Below are positions 45,014 to 52,572 of a stretch of 64,000 nucleotides of DNA, one piece after another. Position 1 is the first letter of the stretch. The number at the start of each line of letters is the position of its first letter. The DNA lies in the NCBI GenBank assembly GCA_035315185.1, contig DATFYE010000008.1, forward strand, positions 1 to 64,000, in the 5' to 3' direction. A program made the position numbers and the translations under genes. Origin of the DNA: JADGQN01 sp035315185. Its GTDB lineage: Bacteria; Desulfobacterota; Syntrophorhabdia; Syntrophorhabdales; WCHB1-27. A model generated the notes under the pieces. The model ran no database searches and was not told the origin of the DNA. It saw only the letters and a list, made by a program, of their open reading frames with translations.

Positions 45014-46165
45014 ATGGATTTTTCTTTGACAGATGAACAGATAGCGATGAAAGACATGGCATACGACTTTGCGATAAAGAAGATAAAGCCGACCATGGAA
45101 GAGGATGAGAAGGAGCATAAATTCAGGCCGGAGATTGTGAAGCAGATGGGACAACTGGGCATGTTCGGCTGCCTCGCTCCCGAAAAGTATGACGGTAATG
45201 AGGCGGGCGTGTTGGCGGCTACGCTCATGGCCATCCAGTTGGCCAGAGTGAGTCCCTCCTGGGGCCTTCCTTTTAATCTTCAAATGAATGGTCCGCAGAC
45301 CGTGCTCCTTGAATATGCCAGTGACGAGCTCAAAGAGCAGTATGTGAAGGACCTCGTCAACGCGAAGAAGTTTGGCTGTTTCGCCATTACCGAGCCGAAC
45401 TCCGGATCGGATGTTGTCAGCATGAGGACGACGGCCACGGAGGTCGATGATGGCTTCATTTTGAACGGTACAAAAACCTGGATATCCGGCGTGCCGCATG
45501 TCGATTGCGGCGTGGTCTACGCCATGACTGACAAGGCAGCAAAACACAAGGGCATGTCGGCCTTTTTTATTGACTTCCACACGCCGGGCATTACCCAGAG
45601 GGCGATCACAACGAAACTGGGTCTCCACTGCGCACCTACGGGCGAGCTCTTCTTCGAAGAGGTAAAGATCCCGAAGAATGCCCTTGTCGGGAAGAAAGGG
45701 GACGGCTTCAAGATATGCATGTCGATGCTGGACCAGACGCGCCTCAGCTCCGCTGCTAGGGCGGTCGGTGTTGGCCAGAGCTGTATCGAAGAGGCGGTCA
45801 AATATTGTAACGAGAGAGAGCAGTTTGGTCAGCCTATCGGCCAGTTCCAGATGATCCAGGAGCAGCTTGGCCGTATGTCCGTGGAGCATGACGCGGCGAA
45901 ACTATTGGTTTACAGAGCTGCATGGGAGAAGGACAACGGCAAGAAGGGCAACACACTCTCTACGTCCATGGCCAAGTACTACGCAGCTGAATCCGCCAAC
46001 TTCTGCGCCTCTGAGGCCGTAAAGATCTTCGGCTCTTACGGGTTTTCTTCAGAGTACCCGGTCGAACGGTTCTACAGGGATGCCAAGTCCTATCAGATTG
46101 TCGAAGGCACTTCCAACGTCCAGAAAATGATCATAGCCCAATTCGCTTTGGGATACAGAAAATAA
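45014..46165 (+). CDS. Acyl-CoA dehydrogenase
   Basis: 383-residue FAD enzyme of acyl-CoA beta-oxidation or related pathways. CFAITEPNSGSDV is the FAD/substrate-binding signature around 120-132, KTWISGV follows, and the catalytic base is Glu364 in QIVEGTSNVQ. Substrate range cannot be read reliably; some syntrophs use such enzymes on cyclohexene- or glutaryl-type CoA esters. It starts an operon with a biotinyl carrier and an activase. Confidence 0.94.
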   Translation: MDFSLTDEQIAMKDMAYDFAIKKIKPTMEEDEKEHKFRPEIVKQMGQLGMFGCLAPEKYDGNEAGVLAATLMAIQLARVSPSWGLPFNLQMNGPQTVLLEYASDELKEQYVKDLVNAKKFGCFAITEPNSGSDVVSMRTTATEVDDGFILNGTKTWISGVPHVDCGVVYAMTDKAAKHKGMSAFFIDFHTPGITQRAITTKLGLHCAPTGELFFEEVKIPKNALVGKKGDGFKICMSMLDQTRLSSAARAVGVGQSCIEEAVKYCNEREQFGQPIGQFQMIQEQLGRMSVEHDAAKLLVYRAAWEKDNGKKGNTLSTSMAKYYAAESANFCASEAVKIFGSYGFSSEYPVERFYRDAKSYQIVEGTSNVQKMIIAQFALGYRK

Positions 46166-46181
46166 TTGAGGAGGTACGTAT

Positions 46182-46397
46182 ATGGCCACAGAAGTGACCG
46201 TTCCCATGGTAGGTAAGATTGTCAATGTGCTCGTTAAGGTTGGAGACAAAGTGAGCGAAGATGATCAGATCGCAACACTTGAAGCTATGAAAATGGAGAT
46301 GCCCATTGTCGCTCCAACAGACGGTGTCATTAAAGAAATACTGGTGGCAGCGGGACAGGAAGTGGATGCGGACACGGTGCTCGCAATCATTGAATGA
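46182..46397 (+). CDS. Small biotin/lipoyl attachment protein (biotin carboxyl carrier type)
   Basis: 71 residues that are just one biotinyl domain. The biotinylation site is Lys37 in EAMKME, flanked by the usual PMVGKI, GD.V and the DGVIKEILV hairpin. It would carry CO2 for a decarboxylase or carboxylase whose other subunits are not in the window. It sits 16 bases after the acyl-CoA dehydrogenase stop and 18 before the activase. Confidence 0.92.
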   Translation: MATEVTVPMVGKIVNVLVKVGDKVSEDDQIATLEAMKMEMPIVAPTDGVIKEILVAAGQEVDADTVLAIIE

Positions 46398-46415
46398 TCT
46401 CAAGGCGGTGAAACG

Positions 46416-47195
46416 ATGCTGGTGGCAGGGTTAGATATAGGTTCTATTACAACAGAGGCTCTGCTCTTCGATAAGGAAAAGGGTCTTCTCGGCTATGCCA
46501 TACTGCCCACAGGAGCTGATTCGAGGAAGACTGCAGAAACAGCACTGGACAAGGTTCTCATGGCCCCTTCCAAGGTTCGCTCAGACATTTCCTATGTCAT
46601 TGCCACGGGCTGTGGCAGGAAGCGGGCGGAGTTTGCCAAGGAAGCAATCACCGAGATCACCTGTATTGCGAGGGGCGCCAGCTTCCTCTTTCCTGACGCA
46701 AGGACTATCATTGACATAGGCGGCCAGGACACCAAAGTTATCAGGGTGGACGAGAGAGGTCGCGTTGTCGAGTTCGAGATGAACGACAAATGCGCAGCCG
46801 GCACAGGCAGGTTCATCGAGGTTATGGCAAACGCCCTTAATGTTGAGTTGGGTGAGATAGGCAAGCTTTCTTTGAACCACAAAAAAGAGCTCACCATCAG
46901 CAGCATCTGCACCGTGTTCGCTGAGTCAGAGGTGATCTCTCTCGTGAGCGAGGGGCAGGAGCTGGAAGACATCGTCTACGGCATTCATCGGGCCATTGCC
47001 GACAGAACCATGGGGCTGATCAACAGGCTGGGCGGAGTGCAGGAAAAAGTCGTCATGTGCGGCGGGGTGGCAAAAAATATCGGCGTGGTCAAGGCGCTGG
47101 AAAAGGCGCTGGGTACGTCGATACAGACCTCCGAAGAACCTCAGATCGTAGGGGCTCTCGGAGCTGCGCTTCTGTCTTTGGAAAAAGTCGCATGA
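46416..47195 (+). CDS. CoA-substrate enzyme activase (HgdC/BadF/BcrD ASKHA ATPase)
   Basis: 259-residue ATPase that donates a low-potential electron to 2-hydroxyacyl-CoA dehydratases or class I benzoyl-CoA reductases. ASKHA phosphate motifs GLDIGSITTEALL and IDIGGQDTKVI are present. Cys126 (DKCAAGTGRF) and Cys165 (SSICTVFAES) are the ligands for the [4Fe-4S] cluster bridging the dimer. GGVAKN near the end is the adenosine motif. Its partner dehydratase or reductase is not encoded nearby. A strong terminator follows. Confidence 0.93.
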   Translation: MLVAGLDIGSITTEALLFDKEKGLLGYAILPTGADSRKTAETALDKVLMAPSKVRSDISYVIATGCGRKRAEFAKEAITEITCIARGASFLFPDARTIIDIGGQDTKVIRVDERGRVVEFEMNDKCAAGTGRFIEVMANALNVELGEIGKLSLNHKKELTISSICTVFAESEVISLVSEGQELEDIVYGIHRAIADRTMGLINRLGGVQEKVVMCGGVAKNIGVVKALEKALGTSIQTSEEPQIVGALGAALLSLEKVA

Positions 47196-47214
47196 ACCAA
47201 TGATGCTTGATTTT

Positions 47215-47250
47215 AAAGGGCCGGCGGGGACAATCCCTCGCCGGCCCTTC
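47215..47250 (+). terminator. Rho-independent terminator of the acyl-CoA operon
   Basis: AAGGGCCGGCG at 47216-47226 pairs perfectly with CGCCGGCCCTT at 47239-47249, and the loop contains a further GGGA/TCCC pair. TTTT precedes and CTGTTTGAT follows. It starts about 20 bases after the activase stop. Confidence 0.9.
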
Positions 47251-47411
47251 TGTTTGATCTCGTGATCAAGAGTGCTGCCTCACAACACCGGATCCCCTGC
47301 AGACCCTCTCCTCCGTCGTTGTAAATTTGTGTGCGGTCAGCGGCGAAATAATCTTTTCTCCTAAATCCCAGGCTTAACCCGACGTGCCTATCAGAAATAA
47401 ACCTTTAACCG

Positions 47412-47440
47412 ATTGTATGTGCGTCGTTATCGCGTTACTA
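47412..47440 (+). promoter_or_regulatory. Candidate promoter upstream of ops-like element
   Basis: TTGTAT (47412-47417) and TACTAT (47435-47440) with a 17-base spacer. Predicted start about 47447, roughly 90 bases before the ops-like core. Weak hexamers; position is the main argument. Confidence 0.4.
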
Positions 47441-47513
47441 TGAACAAAAAACTGAAGTCGCAGTCTCAGATTAGCAGGGGCAACATTGATAGGGCCGAAT
47501 AGGATGTGTGTTA

Positions 47514-47543
47514 AGGGACCGGTTGGTTCCTAGGGGCGGTAGC
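47514..47543 (+). promoter_or_regulatory. ops-like element with upstream hairpin, leader of activator gene
   Basis: Core GGCGGTAGC at 47535-47543 followed by CTG, so 11 of 12 positions match the E. coli ops GGCGGTAGCGTG, including T at position 11. A hairpin 47514-47520/47525-47531 (AGGGACC and GGTTCCT, one G-U pair, loop GGTT) ends exactly three bases before the core. Same layout as the elements at 36246 and 50019. Confidence 0.75.
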
Positions 47544-47921
47544 CTGTCCTTCAGCTTCCCGGGATACAGCCACCCACATGTGTAACGTTGCCACTGACGG
47601 GAGAAGGGCACAGCTCTGCTTGACAGAAGGATATTTCGGGATTAATAGTTTGAATATACTGATGCCGCAACTCTTATGAGCTGAGTAGGAAAACAAGCGT
47701 AAAGACAGTCATCAGCCGTTAGAGTTAAATCATCTGTGTCAAATCATCAGTGCAGTAACGTTGTTTGCGAGCGTTGGTCCTCATGAAAAAAGAGACTCCA
47801 GGGAGGGAGCGGTCTGAGCTACTTCTCCCGCGCATGCCGATCCAGGCAGGCGGAAGAGCGGGAAGAGACCCACACAAGGACTAGTGTCTGATTGAGGCCA
47901 CTGCGTATCCCTGGGGAAGGC

Positions 47922-49337
47922 ATGGCACGAAGAATCCAGATGTTCCTGCTCGATGTGAACCCAGCTAACAATCTGGGCGCGAGCCTCGAAAAGATTCTCA
48001 AGTCCTCCCCAAGTTTCTCCGTTGAACTCAGGAAGACAGTATTGCACGACGAGAGCATGCTGCGCGACCTTGACCTTGCAACCACAATCGCTCGTTTTAA
48101 GCCCGATATTATTTGCATCGTCTTGTCTTCAGAACATCTTTCCCATTTTGATGCGCTCGCCGGCCTTATCAGGTCGACCCTGTCGGACCAGAGGATTATG
48201 GTTGTCGTCGAAGGGGGTGACCCGGAGAGACTGGCTGAGGTGCTCAAGCTGGGCACCGTCGACTTCATCACTGCGCCTCTCAGGGCATTTGACGTACTGC
48301 CGCGCCTGGTCAGGTTGCTTGAAGCGCCACTCACAAACGAATCCCTTGCCCGGAGGATGAAAGAAAAACTGGGGTTGAAACGGCTTGTTGGTGAAAGCCC
48401 CGTCTTTCTCGCAGAGATAAACAAGATCCCAGTCGTTGCAAACAGGGATGCAACCGTGCTCATCTCCGGCGAGACAGGCACGGGCAAAGAGCTGTGTGCC
48501 AGGGCGCTCCATTACCTGAGCCGGAGATCAGGCAGGGCCTTCATAGCTGTAAATTGCGGAGCCGTTCCTACCGAGCTTCTGGAAAATGAGCTATTCGGCC
48601 ATGCCAAGGGTGCTTTCACAGGGGCAAGTTCAACCCAGGATGGTCTGATTCGTGAGGCGGACGAAGGAACTTTGTTTCTTGATGAGGTCGATTGCCTCCC
48701 TTTACCCGCACAGGTTAAGCTTCTGCGCTTCCTTCAGGACAAAGAATATAAGATGCTTGGCTCTAACAAGGTCTGCCGTGCCGACGCACGTATCATTGCC
48801 GCGACCGGCATAGATTTGGAAAACGCGGCGAGAGACGGAAAATTCAGGCTAGACCTTTTTTATCGTCTGAATGTCGTTCCGCTCGCCCTTCCTCCCTTGA
48901 GAGAGCGACGGGACGATATCCCGATTCTGGCGCGCCATTTCCTCGAAAAGTATGCCTTTGAGTTTCAAAAGAACGTTTTTGACTTCAGCCCGGAAGCCAT
49001 GCGCATTCTTCTGTTGCATAGCTGGCTGGGCAACGTGCGGGAACTGGAGAACGTCGTGGAGCGGGCAGTCATCTTTGCCAGACAAAAAAATATCCAGTAT
49101 GAGGAGATCGTCTTGTCACAGTCAGAACCGCTCCCAGAGCGTGCTCCATCGTTCAAAAGAGCAAAGGCCATAGCTGTTGAGCAGTTCGAGAAGAAATATA
49201 TCCGTGAACTCCTGGTCGCCAGTCGTGGTAATATCAGCCTCGCTGCAAAGGCTGCACAAAAGAACCGACGGGCTTTTTGGGAACTTATCCGACGGCACAG
49301 GATAGACGCGCGAAGCTTCAGAACTACCTCTGCATAG
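47922..49337 (+). CDS. Sigma-54-dependent transcriptional activator (NtrC-like)
   Basis: 471 residues. N-terminal receiver-like domain (1-135) in which the beta-3 strand reads DIICIVLSSE without the usual phospho-acceptor Asp, so it is probably not phosphorylated normally. AAA+ core: Walker A GETGTGKE at 183-190, sigma-54 contact motif GAFTGA at 230-235, LFLDEVDCLP Walker B. C-terminal Fis-type helix-turn-helix (NISLAAKAAQKNRRAFWELI). The ATG at 47922 behind GGGGAAGG is preferred over TTG at 47892. Its place before a polysaccharide operon suggests it controls that locus. Confidence 0.93.
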   Translation: MARRIQMFLLDVNPANNLGASLEKILKSSPSFSVELRKTVLHDESMLRDLDLATTIARFKPDIICIVLSSEHLSHFDALAGLIRSTLSDQRIMVVVEGGDPERLAEVLKLGTVDFITAPLRAFDVLPRLVRLLEAPLTNESLARRMKEKLGLKRLVGESPVFLAEINKIPVVANRDATVLISGETGTGKELCARALHYLSRRSGRAFIAVNCGAVPTELLENELFGHAKGAFTGASSTQDGLIREADEGTLFLDEVDCLPLPAQVKLLRFLQDKEYKMLGSNKVCRADARIIAATGIDLENAARDGKFRLDLFYRLNVVPLALPPLRERRDDIPILARHFLEKYAFEFQKNVFDFSPEAMRILLLHSWLGNVRELENVVERAVIFARQKNIQYEEIVLSQSEPLPERAPSFKRAKAIAVEQFEKKYIRELLVASRGNISLAAKAAQKNRRAFWELIRRHRIDARSFRTTSA

Positions 49338-49366
49338 AACATGGACAAAAGAGCCACACTGCCTAT

Positions 49367-49378
49367 GACAAATTTGTC
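49367..49378. repeat. Palindrome GACAAATTTGTC with nearby half sites
   Basis: A perfect 12-base palindrome. The half site GGACAAA occurs again at 49343-49349 and 49434-49440, and as its complement at 49374-49380. Possible operator for a dimeric regulator in the gap between activator and winged-helix gene. Confidence 0.4.
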
Positions 49379-49533
49379 CTAGCCTTTCTGCCGCAACATC
49401 ACCGTGACTTTCCCTGAAAACTTCCTTGGACCAGGACAAAAATGACCGAGCCAGCCCCTGGGTTGACCGATACATATGGCAAGTGATCCTTCCTCGAAGT
49501 GTGCCCGGAGCTACGTAATCTCTTATAACCAAT

Positions 49534-49550
49534 GAGAAAATAATTTTCTC
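49534..49550. repeat. Inverted repeat GAGAAAAT-A-ATTTTCTC
   Basis: Perfect 8-base arms (49534-49541, 49543-49550) around a single A, 76 bases before the small winged-helix gene. AT-rich and almost without loop, so more like a protein binding site than a terminator. Confidence 0.45.
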
Positions 49551-49625
49551 CTTTCCTTCACTTCAAATCCTGGCCATCGGGAACAGCAATTGCTTTATAC
49601 GAGGAATTGCCAAAAGGGGTGCTGT

Positions 49626-49940
49626 GTGCCAAGCCAGGATCTTGAGGACCAGTCACAGACAGCTTATGAGATATTGATATTGTCGTACTTGGCTGAATAT
49701 TCCGGAGCCCAGGACACTCTGGATGGCATCATAGAGTGGTGGTTGCTGGAAAGACACGTCAAGTACCAAATAGCGAGAGTCAGGGATGCCCTCAGGGCCC
49801 TGGTCAAGGATGGGCTGGTGCTGGAGCACAGGATGCAGAATCTGCCAACGCGCTACGGAGTCAACCGGGATAAAGTTGCTGAGATCAGGAAGATTCTGGA
49901 AGAGAAAAGTGCCAGACCTATCACGGCTACTGGGGCTTAG
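49626..49940 (+). CDS. Small winged-helix-like protein
   Basis: 104 residues from a GTG at 49626 with AGGGG before it. Two-thirds of the sequence looks like a winged helix: helices EILILSYLAEYSG and YQIARVRDALRALVKDGLVLEHR with the basic turn QNLPTRYGVNRDKVAEI as wing and following helix. The pattern LVKDGLV..RYGV is typical of DNA-binding wHTH domains. No ligand domain. It precedes the wzz operon leader and is a candidate regulator. The frame is open to 49590 but that part is Cys-rich and unsupported. Confidence 0.65.
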   Translation: MPSQDLEDQSQTAYEILILSYLAEYSGAQDTLDGIIEWWLLERHVKYQIARVRDALRALVKDGLVLEHRMQNLPTRYGVNRDKVAEIRKILEEKSARPITATGA

Positions 49941-49997
49941 TCGGACCGGGAGAAAGAGTTCTAGGTCGGTCCGGGTACCTGCTCTGGTTCTAGTAAT

Positions 49998-50027
49998 GGT
50001 TCTCGCAGGGGAACCAACGGCGGTAGC
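49998..50027 (+). promoter_or_regulatory. ops-like element with upstream hairpin, leader of wzz operon
   Basis: Core GGCGGTAGC at 50019-50027 followed by ATA (T at position 11). A hairpin GGTTCTC/GGGAACC (49998-50004, 50009-50015; one U-G pair, GCAG loop) ends exactly three bases before the core. It lies 73 bases before the wzz ATG. A second, larger inverted repeat CGGACCG/CGGTCCG lies upstream at about 49952-49980. Confidence 0.75.
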
Positions 50028-50100
50028 ATATGCTTTTCGGGAGACCATTACATTTCAGACTGGAAAGTCGGCTTGACGGCTTAGCAGGAAGGAGAGGTTT

Positions 50101-51543
50101 ATGATGGCACGCAAGGAGATTGAAGGCCAGGGTACGCTTCGCGATATCGCGTACATCGTCTTCAAGCACAAAAAAAAATTGCTTCTCACCTTTTGTGTAA
50201 CTGTCGCGTGTGTCGCCATTGTGTCCTTGTTGATGACGCCAGTTTATCAGGCCTCTTCCAAAATACTGGTTAAATTCGGCAGAGAAAATACGTACATGCC
50301 GGCGGTTCCCGGGGGCGGGGGTTACATGCCGGTTCTTGTCGATCCCGCGAGAGAAGAACGCGTCAATGCGGCTGTGGAAATGATCAAGGGGCAAAAGGTT
50401 ATCGAAGGCGTCATCCAGAAGATGGGTGTGAAGAATATTTACCCCCAGCTGGTAAGTGAAAAAGCGCCGTCCTCTATGCAGTCCACGCTGAACGCCGCGA
50501 CTCGTCTGTTTCAGAAAGACCTTTCCGTGAAGGGGGTAAGAAAGTCAAATCTTATTGAGATCAAATTTGACCATAATGACCCCATCCTTGCAGTCAAGGT
50601 GGTCAATGCGCTCATCGACACCTTTGTGGAACACCACGTGACGGCTTACAGGGAGCCGCGCAACTTCGATTTCTTCAGCGAACAGGTGAAGCTTTTGACA
50701 GCGAAGCTGAAGGCATCCGAGTCAGAATTGGCTGCATTCCGAAACCGACATTCTATCAGTTCGCTCCAGGATCAGAAGGCAACGCTTCTCAAACAAATCT
50801 CCGAAATAGAAATCGAGCTTGCGAAGGTCAAGGCCGATTTGGCTGAAAACAGGGGGAAGAGAGAAGCACTTCGGGAAAGCCGGGGTTCACTGACCGCGGA
50901 GCCTCGACTTGGGAAGGAAACAGACTTTAACCCGTATGCACTGAACACCATCCGATCACGGCTGACGGAGTTGAGGTTAAAGGAGACGGAACTGCTGAAC
51001 AGATACTCGGAAACGAGTACGCTTGTGATGAACGTCAGGAAAGAGATCGATCAGGCAGAACAGCTCCTGGCCAGGGAAGAGATGACATACCATGATAAAG
51101 ACGTCAGAAGTCTGGACCAGAACATACAGGCGTTGAAGCAAAAAGAGGCAGCCCTTGAGAAAACAACGGCAGCTTCTCAAGGAAAGCTGAACAGCGTCGC
51201 GGCGGCGGAGATGCGATTCATAGAGCTTGAGCGTCAATTCAAGATTGATGAAGAAAACTACCAGCTTTACGTAAGGAAGATGGAGGAGAGTAGGATATCA
51301 GACGCTATGGACACGGAGAAGATTGCCAACCTCAGTGTGGTGGAGCCTGCCTCCACGCCCACCAAACCGGTTCGCCCCAAAATCTTGCTCAATATGATTC
51401 TTGCTGTGGTTCTGGGTGCTTTGTTGAGTCTATCAGTGACCATACTGGCCGAACGTCTGGGCCACAACTTTGGCAAAGCCAAGGATGTAGAAGAACGGCT
51501 CGGTGTTCCGGTCCTCGCATCGATCCGCGAAATGGAGGTGTGA
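50101..51543 (+). CDS. Wzz/GumC-family polysaccharide co-polymerase
   Basis: Inner-membrane chain-length regulator, 480 residues. N-terminal cytoplasmic end, TM1 at about 29-47, a large periplasmic part with long coiled coils (about 185-390) and TM2 near 428-450, preceded by the PxxP-type motif PTKPVRPK conserved in Wzz. The two start codons ATGATG follow AGGAGAGG. First gene of the plus-strand polysaccharide operon, paired with an ATPase and a CpsD-like protein downstream. Confidence 0.93.
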   Translation: MMARKEIEGQGTLRDIAYIVFKHKKKLLLTFCVTVACVAIVSLLMTPVYQASSKILVKFGRENTYMPAVPGGGGYMPVLVDPAREERVNAAVEMIKGQKVIEGVIQKMGVKNIYPQLVSEKAPSSMQSTLNAATRLFQKDLSVKGVRKSNLIEIKFDHNDPILAVKVVNALIDTFVEHHVTAYREPRNFDFFSEQVKLLTAKLKASESELAAFRNRHSISSLQDQKATLLKQISEIEIELAKVKADLAENRGKREALRESRGSLTAEPRLGKETDFNPYALNTIRSRLTELRLKETELLNRYSETSTLVMNVRKEIDQAEQLLAREEMTYHDKDVRSLDQNIQALKQKEAALEKTTAASQGKLNSVAAAEMRFIELERQFKIDEENYQLYVRKMEESRISDAMDTEKIANLSVVEPASTPTKPVRPKILLNMILAVVLGALLSLSVTILAERLGHNFGKAKDVEERLGVPVLASIREMEV

Positions 51544-51550
51544 GCAACGC

Positions 51551-52570
51551 ATGTATACGGAGTTCTATGGCTTTTCTGAGCGCCCCTTCGATGTCAACCC
51601 CGATCCCAAGTTTCTCCATTTGACCAGTTCCCACCGGGAAACTCTTGCATCCATGCTCTATGGTATCAGGGAGAGGAGAGGTTTTTTAGCGGTGACAGGT
51701 GAAGTCGGGACCGGGAAGACCACGTTGATCAATGCCTTGCTGAACAGCCTGGACGACAAGGTGAAGACTGCCCATATTTTCAGGAAGTGCACCACTGTCC
51801 ATGAGCTTCTGCGGGCTATCCTTTATGAGTTCGGCGTCTCAACTAAGAGCAGGGACCGATTCGCATTGTGGCAGCGACTCAATGAGTACCTTCTTGAGAT
51901 AGCCGCCAAACGTGAGTTTGCAGTCCTGATTATCGATGAAGCGCAGAATCTGTCCACCGGGATGCTTGAAGAGATACGCACACTCTCCAACCTGGAAACC
52001 CAGAAAACCAAGCTGCTGCAAATCATTCTCGTCGGCCAACCCGAGCTCGATGCCAAGCTGGACTCGGAACAACTGCGCCAGCTCAGGCAGAGGATAAGCA
52101 TACGCCGAAAAATTGTGCCGCTCGGCAACGACGAAGTTGAAGCATACATCAGCCACCGTCTCAAACTCGTCGGTGGAGTTATTTACACACTCTTTACGCG
52201 CGACGCAATTTCTCTTATCATTCGACACTCGAAGGGGATTCCGCGGGTCATCAATATGATGTGTGATAATGCTTTTCTTGTCGGCTATGCGCTTGGCCAG
52301 AAAAGAGTCGATGGGACTGTCATCCGGGAGGTCATAAAGGATATGGAAAGTGAGTTATCTCCTTCCGAAGAGTCCCACAGTGCTGTTGGTAGTTCTGGTG
52401 TCCAGGTTCTCGTTCGGGAGGGAGGCGGTTTTTTTGGTGCGTTTAGATTGTTGTTACGTGCTCTTTTGGAGAATCCCTGGGGACGATTGGGGCGCGACGC
52501 GTTTGACCCAGCCTCCCGTATCGCTGGCTCTCGTACCTCCAGACTACATCAGGGACAAGAGGGGGAATAA
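51551..52570 (+). CDS. ExeA-family AAA ATPase, polysaccharide-associated
   Basis: 339 residues from the ATG at 51551, seven bases after the wzz stop. YTEFYGFSERPFDVNPDP is the standard beginning of GspA/ExeA-type and exosortase-linked ATPases; Walker A GEVGTGKT at 50-57, Walker B AVLIIDEAQN, sensor region RRKIVPL and GIPRVINMM. Residues after about 270 diverge into a basic, low-complexity tail not typical of the family. The role in polysaccharide export is likely but undefined. Confidence 0.9.
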   Translation: MYTEFYGFSERPFDVNPDPKFLHLTSSHRETLASMLYGIRERRGFLAVTGEVGTGKTTLINALLNSLDDKVKTAHIFRKCTTVHELLRAILYEFGVSTKSRDRFALWQRLNEYLLEIAAKREFAVLIIDEAQNLSTGMLEEIRTLSNLETQKTKLLQIILVGQPELDAKLDSEQLRQLRQRISIRRKIVPLGNDEVEAYISHRLKLVGGVIYTLFTRDAISLIIRHSKGIPRVINMMCDNAFLVGYALGQKRVDGTVIREVIKDMESELSPSEESHSAVGSSGVQVLVREGGGFFGAFRLLLRALLENPWGRLGRDAFDPASRIAGSRTSRLHQGQEGE

Positions 52571-52572
52571 AC

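Larger units (their letters stand above)
47251..47921. other. Long non-coding leader between terminator and activator gene
   Basis: About 670 bases without a convincing gene. It holds TTGATC/GATCAA inverted repeat just after the terminator, a promoter candidate at 47412-47440, a hairpin plus ops-like core at 47514-47543, and then about 380 bases before the activator ATG. That last part has AT-rich segments but no clear open frame on either strand. Confidence 0.6.

Noticed and set aside
49338..50100. Possible sigma-54 (-24/-12) promoter for the wzz operon
   Set aside because: I looked for GG-N10-GC in a TGGCA/TTGCA context because a sigma-54 activator is upstream; candidates such as the TGGCAAG near 49475 or TGGCCAT near 49571 fail the spacing.
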